64,000 bases of DNA from Candidatus Thorarchaeota archaeon (GCA_029858305.1 JAOUFI010000004.1:1-64000), one strand, 5' to 3'. Positions 8,605-17,343 are shown, numbered from the stretch's first letter. The notes: generated by a model not told the origin, from the letters alone. Made by a program: numbers and translations.

Positions 8605-9372
8605 CTACATAGGCTTTGCATTGGCTCGGACAATCGATTCAATCTTATCGAGCTTTGCCTGAATGTCGGGGTCCTTGATGTTAACGACAATCGAAACATC
8701 AATGTCAGCGACCTGTTGGTTACCCTTCTTGTCAAGGTATGGTACATCGACCTTGTAATTGACACGGTCAGCCTGCTTAGCCCTGAAACCCTTAGCTTCT
8801 TGCTCGATTTCATAACCACCTTTAATGGGGTACAGGACACCATAGTTCACCATTTGGAAACCTGAGTCTGTGATGGACTTAGTAATCTGCTCCATGATGG
8901 ACTTGTTATACATGTAGCTACCAAGCTGGACTAGACTTAGAAATGCAAACACACCACCACCACTTACTCGAGCGGCCTTAGCTTCCTGCACTCCAGTTGC
9001 GATGACACGATAGTTCGAAACGAAGACCTGTCCTTTAATTACAGACTTGCCGGTTTCAACCCAACCATCAAAAATCGCTGCGAATTCCTCACCAGGTAGT
9101 TTACAGAAATTCTGAACAAAGAATCTCTCGAATTCAGCAAGTTTGTCTGCCTTTCTCGCACGCATCATCTTATCAAAGAGAATGTATGCTTTCTCTGAGA
9201 ACATTGCAGGATCTACTAAAATAGCATCCTTCATTATCCCACCGAAATTCTGGTACTCCGAAGGTTCAATCTTTTCGAATGCTTTTCTCAATTCGTTTCC
9301 TACGTCGCCAGATTTTCCTTTTTGCATCTTCTCGATGACTTCTTTTCTCAGTTTATCAAAATCTACGCCCAT
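8605..9372 (-). CDS. Unknown soluble protein with a possible PH/GRAM-like region
   Basis: A 255-residue protein of no family I can name with certainty. Residues 1-95 are helical and charged. Around residues 107-125 the pattern KGQVFVSNYRVIATG resembles the strand-turn-strand of GRAM or bacterial PH domains. A short glycine-rich and hydrophobic stretch (SGGGVFAFLSLVQLGSYMY) follows and may be a buried helix. The C-terminal ~90 residues alternate charged and hydrophobic residues, as in beta structure, ending in a helix. A TATA-like AGTTAATATG lies near 9411-9420 with a suitable distance to the ATG. It stands between TPR genes on the same strand and could be a membrane or lipid sensor. That role is a guess. 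Confidence 0.6.
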   Translation of the reverse strand: MGVDFDKLRKEVIEKMQKGKSGDVGNELRKAFEKIEPSEYQNFGGIMKDAILVDPAMFSEKAYILFDKMMRARKADKLAEFERFFVQNFCKLPGEEFAAIFDGWVETGKSVIKGQVFVSNYRVIATGVQEAKAARVSGGGVFAFLSLVQLGSYMYNKSIMEQITKSITDSGFQMVNYGVLYPIKGGYEIEQEAKGFRAKQADRVNYKVDVPYLDKKGNQQVADIDVSIVVNIKDPDIQAKLDKIESIVRANAKPM

Positions 9373-9410
9373 TTTAAAAACCTCAAGACAGTAGTAAAAC
9401 CGGACTGATG

Positions 9411-9420
9411 CATATTAACT
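9411..9420 (-). promoter_or_regulatory. Probable TATA box for the 8605-9372 gene
   Basis: The minus strand reads AGTTAATATG, centred about 42 bases before the ATG at 9372. This predicts transcription starting near 9388 and a short leader. Confidence 0.35.
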
Positions 9421-9560
9421 CAGTTAGGATGGATAATACGATTCGCTAAATAAATCGACACAAAGCTCGTCAATCATTTCCTTGATTTTCCTTCAGTACG
9501 TCTTAACTGCTGGTAAGTCAGAGATGTTGAACAAATCCTGCATGGTTGTGCTTTGTTGCT

Positions 9561-9573
9561 AATCTATAAATCT
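9561..9573 (+). promoter_or_regulatory. Probable TATA box for the DinB-family gene
   Basis: AATCTATAAATCT lies about 35 bases before the ATG at 9602, the distance expected for an archaeal promoter giving a nearly leaderless transcript. This supports ATG 9602 rather than the in-frame TTG at 9590. Confidence 0.4.
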
Positions 9574-9601
9574 AGCCAGCCTGCAGTCCTTGCTGATTGA
9601 A

Positions 9602-10105
9602 ATGAATGTCGCAGTCATGACAAAGAGTCTGGCAGCAGCCACTAGGGCGTGGCGTGAAAGGATTCTTCGAGAACTGCAAGAGGAGGGTTGCAGTGATTTA
9701 TCCTATCGACCGAGATCTGGAATGTCATCTATTGGATGGCTACTCGCACATCAGGCTGCAGCCTATGACTACACGCTGAACATGTTGCTCAAAGGTAAGC
9801 CCCCCAAGAATCCTGAGCTCTTTTATTCATACAGAGGCGATAGCAGTGACCAAGGTGACTGGAAGGGGACTGCTCTCCAAGAGATTAATGAATACTTTGA
9901 CACAGTTGAGAGTGATTTTCTCACCTATTTTGAGCAGGCTTCCGATAAAGAGCTCACCCGGATACTTGAAGGACCGAGTATTCCTCAATACTACCATGGG
10001 AAGCGTGTCATCGATGCAATTGCTGATACTTTCGCACATCTAAATCACCATAACGGACATCTCAGTGCAATCAAGGGCGACTGGTGTAGACAAAAAGAGA
10101 AGTGA
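9602..10105 (+). CDS. DinB-superfamily metal-binding protein
   Basis: A 167-residue four-helix-bundle protein. A histidine near residue 50 (LLAHQAAAYDY) and the later HLNHHNGHLSAIKG segment near residues 144-157 supply the three-histidine metal site usual in DinB/YfiT proteins. Family members bind divalent metals; many are thiol-dependent transferases or stress proteins, but substrates are rarely known. It is on the plus strand inside a block of minus-strand TPR genes, separating paralogue 5 from the others, and its end is nine bases from the convergent end of paralogue 5. The exact reaction cannot be read from the sequence. Confidence 0.8.
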   Translation: MNVAVMTKSLAAATRAWRERILRELQEEGCSDLSYRPRSGMSSIGWLLAHQAAAYDYTLNMLLKGKPPKNPELFYSYRGDSSDQGDWKGTALQEINEYFDTVESDFLTYFEQASDKELTRILEGPSIPQYYHGKRVIDAIADTFAHLNHHNGHLSAIKGDWCRQKEK

Positions 10106-10113
10106 TTTTATGA

Positions 10114-11742
10114 TTAAGTCACGATGATATCAGGAAACATAGAAATAGCTAGATCATTGAGATACATCATGCTTGGTCTTTTGGTTGTCTTCTGGACTTC
10201 TCTGAGTATCTTCCGCACCTCATCGAAGCGTCCCTGCTTCCTGCGAAGTTTAGCCTTTAGTAGCAATGCTTGAGCGACAATACCCGGAAGATCATTCTTC
10301 TCAGCATATTCTACTAATTTTGTCATCCAAGGACCAGAGGAATCAAAGTTCTTTTCCAAGAATTTACCTGTGAGCATTTCGATCTCTATCTCAGTGAGGC
10401 TGAGAAGACAGATATGCTGAAGCACTGGAACTGGATTATTCTCCAAATCCTCCAGTATTTCTTTGAAGACAGCAATGGCACTATCAAAGTTGCCTTCTGC
10501 CTTTTCAAGAATAGCCTCTACCAATTCGACCCAAATCATCTGGCTGGATGCCCCTGACTTCGTAGCAATTGCATGAGCAGTGGCGAGCTCTGCTTCCGCC
10601 TCATCATATCTGCCAAGGTTGATGAGAGCCCAAGCCAGTTCCACGTGAGCGCGAGAGAGATACCGAAGTCCAGAAGTATTAACATAAAAATCGACTACAG
10701 TTTCAGCTATTTCAAAAGCTTTCTGTCCTTCTCTCATTTGATTGTACATGCACGCAATCAAACAATCATCATACTTCGTTACTCGACCGATTGACTCCCC
10801 AATTTTCCTCCAATTCGAGATATATTCGATTGCCCCATCCAACTCTCCTCTAGATTGCAATATCAACCCTAGACTTCGTTGAACTTTGCCTATTCCGCAT
10901 TTGTAGCCTATTTTAACACTAATTTCTCTGGTTGAAGTATAGAGGTCAATTGCCTGTTTTACATCAGTTTGTCGGATGTGTTCAGCAATCATACGTATGA
11001 TGTCTGCCACCATTACTTGATCATCAAACTTTCTAGCAATTGCAAGAGCTTGTCTCCATTGCTTTAGTGCTTCCTTGCTCTTGTTCTCTATCTCAAACCT
11101 GTGGGCTTTCAGCCATAGAAGATATGGTTTTAAACATTCTAAATCCGTGTTCTTTTCCACGCTCGAAATAACAGCTTCAATTGGCCTGATATCTGTATCA
11201 GACTCTGGATAAGCATATTCAGCAATTAATCTCCAAGTCAAGTAGAGATGAGCTGCTATCCAGTCATTTGGCGCTGCCATTAATGCTTGTTTCACGGATT
11301 TCTTCATATCATCCCAACTGATTGCTTCGCCTCTTGACTCCCTAACCAATAGTAATAGGGGCAATGCCAAGTCAGACACTTTCCCAGCGGAAACCAATCT
11401 ATCAATCAAAGCATGATACTCAATCCAATAAGAAAACTGGGCAATGAGATATTCCAGTAAGGGAGGAGAAGACTCTGAACAGACTCGTTCGCAAAGTCTT
11501 TCTGCGAAGTCGCCAAAGTCCTCAGCCTCATCTATCACTGATTGGAGTATAATTCTTGTTTCTTCATCAACATGTGGGAAGCAAATGGTTATGGTTCCAA
11601 GTGGCTTCACTCTTTCAGACCTCAAACCAACGCAATCAGTAAGTAATAGCTGACCTTCCTCATCAATCTTTTGAAGTCTATCATGATTTTGAACCAACCA
11701 TCGAAGAAGTTGTGGCTGAAGAGCCGCCCGATATCTGGGCAT
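10114..11742 (-). CDS. TPR-repeat protein, paralogue 5, with full N-terminal extension
   Basis: A 542-residue protein starting at ATG 11742. It alone keeps a ~48-residue N-terminal extension (residues about 9-45: LLRWLVQNHDRLQKIDEEGQ and onward) that exists only as relics before paralogues 1 and 2. The family signature follows (GTITICFPHVDEETR), then TPR helices and the C-terminal SGPWMTKL, LPGIVAQALLLKAKLRRKQGR and MFPDI segments. It is closest to paralogue 2. The extension has the look of a small helical or winged-helix unit, which cannot be proved by eye. The full length suggests it is nearest to the ancestral form. Confidence 0.85.
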   Translation of the reverse strand: MPRYRAALQPQLLRWLVQNHDRLQKIDEEGQLLLTDCVGLRSERVKPLGTITICFPHVDEETRIILQSVIDEAEDFGDFAERLCERVCSESSPPLLEYLIAQFSYWIEYHALIDRLVSAGKVSDLALPLLLLVRESRGEAISWDDMKKSVKQALMAAPNDWIAAHLYLTWRLIAEYAYPESDTDIRPIEAVISSVEKNTDLECLKPYLLWLKAHRFEIENKSKEALKQWRQALAIARKFDDQVMVADIIRMIAEHIRQTDVKQAIDLYTSTREISVKIGYKCGIGKVQRSLGLILQSRGELDGAIEYISNWRKIGESIGRVTKYDDCLIACMYNQMREGQKAFEIAETVVDFYVNTSGLRYLSRAHVELAWALINLGRYDEAEAELATAHAIATKSGASSQMIWVELVEAILEKAEGNFDSAIAVFKEILEDLENNPVPVLQHICLLSLTEIEIEMLTGKFLEKNFDSSGPWMTKLVEYAEKNDLPGIVAQALLLKAKLRRKQGRFDEVRKILREVQKTTKRPSMMYLNDLAISMFPDIIVT

Positions 11743-11874
11743 ATCAGTTAACAGAATTCAGAATAGGAGAGGCTGGCTCTGCGGAAATGGCTTGGTCTAC
11801 AATCCGATGCTGGCATAAATTTCTGCCATCTATGCAAGGTTTTTTCTACTGTTTAGTGATATCATGCTCTCTCT

Positions 11875-12792
11875 ATGAACGAAGCAAATGATGGTCTCCT
11901 TGTTGCAACTGAAAAGGGAAATCTTGAAGGCGTCAAGGCAGCCATAGAGTCAGGAGCAGAAATTGATGCTCAGAATGAGTTCATGAAAGATTCTGCACTT
12001 CATATAGCATCAAGCAAAGGACATCTGGATATTGTCGAGTATCTTATCGATAACAATGCAGATTGTCTTTTAGCCAATGGAACTGATATGACTCCCCTTC
12101 ATCTCGCAGCAAGGGACGGCCAGACCCGTGTGGTGAAGTATCTACTCGCAAAGATTAGGGAGATTCCAGAGAGAGTCCTAAACGATATTATTCATGTCGC
12201 ATCAGTATCTGTGTACGGCAGGCCTGAGATTGTACAGATGTTGGAAGATTATCGAGTAGCCCAAGTAAGACCTGATACGAGTGATGCCATGGGAGCGAGT
12301 GAACTGCTCCTTGAAGCAGCAGAAAATGGAGATTTGGATGAAGTCTTACAAGCTTGTCATAGTGGAGCTGATGTCAATGTAGTTGATGGCAGAGGTATGA
12401 TGCCAATTCACTGGGCAGCTTTGAGAGGACACACTGAGGTGATTATTGCATTACTTGATAATGGAGCAAATGTAGATAGTAAAAACACAGCAGGATGGAC
12501 TCCAGTCATGCATGCAAGTCTTGAAGGTCATAGAGAGTGTGCGAAGATACTTATCGAGAGAGGAGCAGATGTAAATTCAAGAACTGTTGTTTCAGGCACA
12601 GCCCTCATGTTTGCCTCGGGGAAAGGACACAGAGAAATCGTTGAAATTTTATTAGATGCGGGTGCAGATCCATTCGTAATGATTGAGGGGACAGAAGATG
12701 ATGATGGGATGACAGCTCTATTGTATGCTTTACGCGAGGGTCATCTGAACATAGTTGAGATTCTCAGGGAAGTAACAAAGGAATCAGGATAA
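11875..12792 (+). CDS. Ankyrin-repeat protein
   Basis: A 305-residue protein made of ankyrin repeats throughout. Two groups are visible: residues about 5-125 and 140-300. Diagnostic turns include DSALHIASSKGHLDIVEYLID, MTPLHLAARDGQTRVVKYLL, MMPIHWAALRGHTEVIIALLDNGANVD and TALMFASGKGHREIVEILLDAGADP. A more degenerate linker (about residues 126-142) separates the groups. There is no signal peptide or transmembrane segment. It is a protein-binding module with no enzymatic domain. It is divergent from the TPR gene at 10114-11742, sharing a 132-base intergenic region, so the two could be co-regulated. Confidence 0.9.
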   Translation: MNEANDGLLVATEKGNLEGVKAAIESGAEIDAQNEFMKDSALHIASSKGHLDIVEYLIDNNADCLLANGTDMTPLHLAARDGQTRVVKYLLAKIREIPERVLNDIIHVASVSVYGRPEIVQMLEDYRVAQVRPDTSDAMGASELLLEAAENGDLDEVLQACHSGADVNVVDGRGMMPIHWAALRGHTEVIIALLDNGANVDSKNTAGWTPVMHASLEGHRECAKILIERGADVNSRTVVSGTALMFASGKGHREIVEILLDAGADPFVMIEGTEDDDGMTALLYALREGHLNIVEILREVTKESG

Positions 12793-12880
12793 CAATTGGT
12801 AGTTGCCAATGGAATTTTCATAATTAGTTTTCGAATAAAGAACCAAACAGATAAAGCAAAATTGCCCTAATTAAATCGCT

Positions 12881-13369
12881 ATGAATGAAGAAGAGCACGA
12901 ATGCATTGAGAAAGTCATTATCACAGTATTTCCACCTATACCTGGTATTGGCATCCAAGAGTTAGATCCTATAGTTGATACTGATGACTCATGTGGAGAT
13001 GATTTCTCTCCAAACTTGGTTTCAACGGACAGCGATTCGGAAATTGTCATTGTTACTCTTGATACTAAGAATCCCATGGAGAAAATCAGCCACCTCATTG
13101 AACAGGCTCAGATAAAGTTTGATGATCAAATCTGTGTCCGTTGGGCAAATTACAATTCCCAGGAGGCAATTCGTGATGCTCTTGTTTGGCTCAATGCAGC
13201 CCTTCGAGGAGGTGGAAATGCAACTATTCTTGATGAATCAGGACTCTCAAGATTTATCGGAGCGTCCGCACCTGTGATAAGCATAAACAGTCGGCTCTCT
13301 TTTGTAGGGAATGTTCCAACCGAGAGTCAGTTTCTCGCACGAATAAAAGCCTCGCTCAGAACCTCTTGA
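12881..13369 (+). CDS. Unknown small protein, possibly thioredoxin-like at the C-terminus
   Basis: 162 residues with no confident family. Residues 1-75 hold an acidic, low-complexity stretch (DTDDSCGDDFSP). The C-terminal ~45 residues (ATILDESG, then APVISINSRLSFVGNVPTES) follow the pattern of a thioredoxin-fold end: a cis-proline-like P, a strand, a G-containing turn and a last helix. No CxxC active site is visible, so a redox role is not supported. The ATG is at 12881. It sits between the ankyrin gene and a membrane protein on the same strand. Confidence 0.55.
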   Translation: MNEEEHECIEKVIITVFPPIPGIGIQELDPIVDTDDSCGDDFSPNLVSTDSDSEIVIVTLDTKNPMEKISHLIEQAQIKFDDQICVRWANYNSQEAIRDALVWLNAALRGGGNATILDESGLSRFIGASAPVISINSRLSFVGNVPTESQFLARIKASLRTS

Positions 13370-13388
13370 TGCTCTCATCAGGAGCATC
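13368..13388 (+). terminator. Hairpin at the end of the 12881-13369 gene
   Basis: GATGCTC and GAGCATC form a 7-bp stem around a 7-base loop, overlapping the stop codon. No strong T-run follows, so a terminator function is only possible. Confidence 0.3.
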
Positions 13389-13483
13389 GTTGCTACCCTG
13401 TTACCAGTAAAGATTGGGTGAAGATTAATATCATGCTTCTATTTCAATCGTGTTGAACATACTTTGAAAGTGGAGCGCTCGTA

Positions 13484-15094
13484 ATGGAGGAGATTCCAAA
13501 TCATGATATGCGAACTCCGGAAGTGAAACTCACTTCGAAACTAGTATATCTAAGAAAAAAACTGAGAATCGATCGAGCATCTTGGAAATTCACACTCCTC
13601 ACAGCGGCTATTATCACACTCGCATCAATTATCTACGTTCAGTATGTCATGGCGTTATGGGGAGTTTATGGATTCTCTTTTGATGACTCGTGGATCCATG
13701 TTCAATATGCACGAACAATTTTTGAAGGCCGGCCCTGGGAATATGCGTGGGGAATTCCTAGTACAGGCTCCTCAGGGCCCCTCTGGTCTGTTGTCCTAGT
13801 ACCGATTTTCATCTTTGGCTATGGTCATGATACAGTCGTGACCTCAGTACTTGTCATCTCAGGAATCTTCTATATCATTGATGTATTCCTTGTAGGAGAG
13901 ATAGTACGGCAACATACTGAAAGATGGGAATATGTGATTCTTGGCCAAGTTATTTTCGTCCTGGTCCCAAGAAATGCTGGACTGATGCTCTCAGGAATGG
14001 AAACCCCTCTGGGGATGATGCTGATCCTTCTTGGATTACTTCTGCTTCCGCGGCCGGAGAAAAAATACGATCTAGCTCTCGGAGTAGTTGCGGGTTTGGC
14101 ATACTTATGTCGACCGGAGTTTGTATTGCTTGCGGCAGTATGCCTTCCAATAAGAGCGATTACGGTTCTTTATCGGGATAAACTCAAGAAAGAACGTATT
14201 CTGACCATTACGGTGATGTTTATTCTTGCCGCCCTTGTTGTTCTACCTTGGGTCTTACACTGTTACAGTACAACAGGGCTTCCACTTCCTGACTCATACT
14301 ATTCGAAAATGAGATGGGGAGTGACACAAGATGCGATCGACCTCTGGGATTATTTCTGGTTTCAGTCTTGGTTTCCTAACGAACCATATCTAGTACTAGG
14401 ATTCGTAGGCGCATTTGCTCTTCTCATTCTTAAACGAAGACCGTATGAGCTTTTACTCGTCAGTTCGCTATATGCACTATATAGATTGACAATGCCGGGG
14501 ATGTCGCTCCTTTTCGCAGCTAGATATCTAGTTCCGCTTTTCGATATCCTGAGTATTGCATTCACCTGCGGCACTGTACTTACAATCGAGAGGTTATTCA
14601 GAACGGTATCTTTGAAAAATCCAAGAGAACAGGAATATAGAACCCTGATGATTATATTCGTTGTATTGATGTTGTTTCTACCATCAATAATAATCAATGA
14701 TTGGTATACTAATGTGCACGCCAATCAAACAAAAAATATCGAGGAAATGCAGGTCCACCTCTCAATGTGGATTCGTGATAACGTGCCCGATGATGCCGTG
14801 ATTGCCACCTATGATGTTGGCGCGATTGGTTTCTTTGCCAGAGGGATCGTTCTTGACCAGTATGGCCTTGTAACTCCTCCTTTATTGCATAACTACACGA
14901 CTCTTAGTGAACAGGTAGATTACCTAAAGGAAATGAATTGTACATATATCATGTACTATGTAGAATGGTTCCAATGGCTTAGAAATGCCATAATGGCAAA
15001 TGGTGGATCAACTACAGAACTATATCGAGCGCATCTAGATGATAATGTGGTCTGTGGAACTGATAATATGGCGGTTTATCGAATCATATGGTGA
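13484..15094 (+). CDS. Polytopic membrane protein, GT-C/ArnT-like glycosyltransferase candidate
   Basis: A 536-residue integral membrane protein with about ten to eleven hydrophobic helices from residue 40 to 410. The first outer loop carries FDDSWIHVQYARTIFEGRPW, matching the D-D-x-[FW]-I pattern and following arginine and glycine of GT-C enzymes that use polyprenyl-phosphate sugars. The C-terminal ~120 residues form an outer domain beginning near the HANQTKNIEEM segment. Family members glycosylate lipids or surface proteins. The giant surface protein elsewhere in the window has many N-glycosylation sequons, but no direct link is shown. A convergent hairpin at 15175-15200 closes the unit. 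Confidence 0.75.
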   Translation: MEEIPNHDMRTPEVKLTSKLVYLRKKLRIDRASWKFTLLTAAIITLASIIYVQYVMALWGVYGFSFDDSWIHVQYARTIFEGRPWEYAWGIPSTGSSGPLWSVVLVPIFIFGYGHDTVVTSVLVISGIFYIIDVFLVGEIVRQHTERWEYVILGQVIFVLVPRNAGLMLSGMETPLGMMLILLGLLLLPRPEKKYDLALGVVAGLAYLCRPEFVLLAAVCLPIRAITVLYRDKLKKERILTITVMFILAALVVLPWVLHCYSTTGLPLPDSYYSKMRWGVTQDAIDLWDYFWFQSWFPNEPYLVLGFVGAFALLILKRRPYELLLVSSLYALYRLTMPGMSLLFAARYLVPLFDILSIAFTCGTVLTIERLFRTVSLKNPREQEYRTLMIIFVVLMLFLPSIIINDWYTNVHANQTKNIEEMQVHLSMWIRDNVPDDAVIATYDVGAIGFFARGIVLDQYGLVTPPLLHNYTTLSEQVDYLKEMNCTYIMYYVEWFQWLRNAIMANGGSTTELYRAHLDDNVVCGTDNMAVYRIIW

Positions 15095-15174
15095 CAATAT
15101 TGGTTGTAAGAAACCATACCAAATTGATAATTCGTCGATTGAACTAGAAAAGGATTTTTTGAGAAATAAAAAAA

Positions 15175-15200
15175 CTATGGTGAGATTTCTCTCACCATAG
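15175..15200 (-). terminator. Strong hairpin terminator between convergent genes
   Basis: CTATGGTGAGA and its exact complement TCTCACCATAG form an 11-bp stem with a 4-base loop. On the minus strand it is followed by a run of seven T, the pattern of an intrinsic terminator for the caspase-like gene. The stem includes that gene's stop codon and last codons, and the hairpin may also serve the plus-strand membrane-protein gene. Confidence 0.65.
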
Positions 15201-16073
15201 GAGGAAGGGACTTGATGGGTCACCATCGTACTCTTGGGGATGATGTGCTCCTCGAGGATATGGGTAGGCTTCAGCAGCTATGTCAAAAGCAATTTCCATC
15301 TCTGTGCGTGGGTCAGAATTAAAAATCTGGATGAGTGTATACTCTAAGAAAAAGTAGGTCCACAGTCCGTTACTATACTCACCCGCGTCCCAACCCATGC
15401 CCATGATGTCACATGTCGACGCGAAGTAAACATGTTCAGAATTAGACATCGCCATTAATTCTTCACCAAATCCTCCAGCAAAACAGTGATCTAAGAAAAC
15501 GAACACATTACCAGCTACAGCAAGTTCCAAAATGGCAGCAAGTTCATAGTCCCAGAAATATCCGTCTTCACCATTCTCGCCGGCAGTGATATCCCACATA
15601 CAAAGCAGGCTCGCACCTCTACTATCTCCAGATCCATGACCTGAAGAGATGAATGCGATTGTATCTCTAGGACCAGCATTATTCACCATCTCGAGAAGAG
15701 CCATTTTTGCATTATATTCGGTTGCTACTCCGTCATATTGGAGGTAGTAGCTCGAGTTATCTCCTAGGACCAATATGTGTTCATAGCCCATCTCAGATAG
15801 GTAGTAATACCAGTCGTTTGCATCGTCATCGCAATACCGTAGATCATTGATTGATTTGTAATCACTGATGCCAACAATAACAGCAAAGTGCTCTGCTACG
15901 CCATTTTGTGATTTGAAGTCTAGTGCCATAGTCTCCAAACTGGAGGAATCCATATCCTCGATAGATGCAATCAAAGCTCTTTCCTGGTGTGTTGCCACTC
16001 CCAAGGGAACTGCAGTGACAAGCATTCCACTTAGTAGAACTAAGCTAAGAATACAGATTGATATCTTTCTCAT
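15192..16073 (-). CDS. Exported caspase-like (clan CD) peptidase
   Basis: About 293 residues. A lysine/arginine start and a hydrophobic stretch (CILSLVLLSGMLVTAVPLG) form a signal peptide or anchor. The caspase-fold landmarks are clear: FAVIVGISDY at the first strand, the catalytic histidine in FISSGHGSGDSRG (H149 counted from the upstream ATG at 16082) and the catalytic cysteine in VFVFLDHCFAGG (C200). Spacing fits metacaspase, legumain or gingipain-type peptidases. ATG 16073 follows GGAGG at good spacing; the ATG at 16082 is too near that site. It acts outside the membrane. A secreted 160-residue protein is encoded just upstream and is a possible partner or substrate. Specificity for Lys, Arg, Asp or Asn cannot be told. 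Confidence 0.85.
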   Translation of the reverse strand: MRKISICILSLVLLSGMLVTAVPLGVATHQERALIASIEDMDSSSLETMALDFKSQNGVAEHFAVIVGISDYKSINDLRYCDDDANDWYYYLSEMGYEHILVLGDNSSYYLQYDGVATEYNAKMALLEMVNNAGPRDTIAFISSGHGSGDSRGASLLCMWDITAGENGEDGYFWDYELAAILELAVAGNVFVFLDHCFAGGFGEELMAMSNSEHVYFASTCDIMGMGWDAGEYSNGLWTYFFLEYTLIQIFNSDPRTEMEIAFDIAAEAYPYPRGAHHPQEYDGDPSSPFLLW

Positions 16074-16102
16074 CTCAACCATGCCTCCATCTGAATTGAG
16101 GT

Positions 16103-16582
16103 TCAGTGAAACACTAGGTTGATAGTATCTGTACCTGAGAAAATTGCCCCATCTGAAAACATACCAGTTATCATTAGTTCAACTGGTCCATTAGTTCCAG
16201 CTAGCATTTCAATTACTGCACTCCGGTCAAATTTGACCATGGCTTCAAATACTCCATCATTGTTTCGATCTACAATTCCAGAGAATTCAGCCAATGCAGA
16301 GAGGTCTCCGAGGGTTACACTTGTAAAGTCGACATCGTGCGCCACATAACCTTCAGGTGGGGTTATGTAACAGGTCACCCAATCTCCTTTACTATTCGAG
16401 CTCAATGTATCAGGTTTGATATCAATCTCTACTGTGATCTCTTCACCAATTACTACACTAGCATTAACTAGATTTGAAGTGGAATCTTCCACTAGATCAG
16501 TGAGTGTTGCTTGTGCAGGAGGTAACATGAGAATCAATGCAAAGATACCAAACAAGAGGATGTATTTCTTCAAATCGTTCAC
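16103..16582 (-). CDS. Secreted beta-domain protein
   Basis: About 160 residues from a GTG at 16582, chosen because AAGGAAGGAG lies just upstream; a longer frame begins at 16624 without such a site. The N-terminal hydrophobic stretch (YILLFGIFALILMLPPAQA) ends in a typical signal-peptidase site. The mature part contains the EIDIKPDTLSSNSKGDWVTC segment and later DVDFTSVTLGDL, FDRSAVIEML and VELMITGMFSDGAIFSG. This is the motif order of a small beta-sandwich unit common in secreted microbial proteins. It is followed 20 bases later by the caspase-like gene, so the two probably share a transcript. Function unknown. Confidence 0.75.
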   Translation of the reverse strand: MNDLKKYILLFGIFALILMLPPAQATLTDLVEDSTSNLVNASVVIGEEITVEIDIKPDTLSSNSKGDWVTCYITPPEGYVAHDVDFTSVTLGDLSALAEFSGIVDRNNDGVFEAMVKFDRSAVIEMLAGTNGPVELMITGMFSDGAIFSGTDTINLVFH

Positions 16583-16979
16583 TCCTTCCTTCACAGTATG
16601 CAGGTTTAGTCTGCATAGCAGCACATGTGTCTCTTCACAGTAGCTGCAGATTAGGAGGTGGAAATCGACATATTAGCAACTCTTTGAAAGAATCCTTTTT
16701 CAGGATACATTGTTAAAATGCTTCGAGAAGGCTTTGAAAAGGAGTAGGAGCGCATTTTAGACCCTTTATATATTCTCTTTCAAATTCTTTAATCGGATGA
16801 AATAGGTGCCTAGTAGCAGGATACACTTCTTAAAACAGAGTCCAAATAGCAAAGCACTATGAGCGAGTATCATCTTTCTAATCCTTCAAACCAAAAGAGC
16901 TCTTGTTAAACATAGTACAACAGAAGAGATAACATTAGATAGATAAAGCTGAAATGCAAAGGGAGTTTGAGTATTCACA
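16583..16979. other. 397-base intergenic region with divergent promoters
   Basis: No convincing gene. On the minus strand ATATATAAAG at 16764-16774 is a good TATA box for the secreted-protein/caspase pair, predicting a leader of about 160 bases. On the plus strand a weaker TAGATAAAG near 16937 could serve the zinc-ribbon gene at 16980. A 34-codon minus ORF (16651-16755) starts upstream of the predicted transcription start and is not supported. Confidence 0.5.
16764..16774 (-). promoter_or_regulatory. TATA box for the caspase-like operon
   Basis: The minus strand reads GAATATATAAAGG, a near-ideal archaeal TATA element. Transcription would start near 16742, leaving an unusually long untranslated leader before GTG 16582. 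Confidence 0.5.
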
Positions 16980-17333
16980 ATGTCGAATCAATCCCAAGAA
17001 CAGCTTACAGAAAAGAAACTCAAGGAGCTTCAGAGACTTAAAGCCACTCGAATGGCTCTTGACGAGTTAAAGAAGAGGGGCATATTTGCTGATTTTATTA
17101 TTTGCCCAGAGTGCAAGAGTCCTAGAATCCAAGAATTGACATCTTTTCATGACCTGGGGTATATAGGCAGTTTTCAACCAATGTATTTCTGTAAAGACTG
17201 TGGATGGTATGGTCGCTTGGAGCTGACAATGTCAAATAGGCCACTGGATGAGGCAATACTTGAGGACCTGAAAGATGTGTCACTCGAGCATGAAATTGAA
17301 GAATATCTAGATGATTCCAGTTTCGAGGAATGA
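16980..17333 (+). CDS. Small zinc-ribbon protein
   Basis: 117 residues. A charged helical N-terminus (residues 5-38) precedes two CxxC knuckles, CPEC near residue 42 and CKDC near residue 74, 28 residues apart, as in a treble-clef or ribbon fold. Hydrophobic residues with GYIGSFQPMYF lie between the knuckles. The C-terminal 40 residues are acidic. Such proteins bind nucleic acid or proteins in archaea, but no named family is recognised. It is convergent with the threonine dehydratase-like gene, ten bases apart. Confidence 0.7.
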   Translation: MSNQSQEQLTEKKLKELQRLKATRMALDELKKRGIFADFIICPECKSPRIQELTSFHDLGYIGSFQPMYFCKDCGWYGRLELTMSNRPLDEAILEDLKDVSLEHEIEEYLDDSSFEE

Positions 17334-17343
17334 TTATCCAACA

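Noticed and set aside
9590..10105. Insertion of a mobile element around the DinB gene
   Set aside because: There are no terminal inverted repeats, target duplications or transposase; the opposite strand alone is not evidence of mobility.
16651..16755. 34-codon minus-strand ORF in the long intergenic region
   Set aside because: Its ATG is upstream of the transcription start predicted from the TATA box at 16764-16774, and the peptide has no motif.
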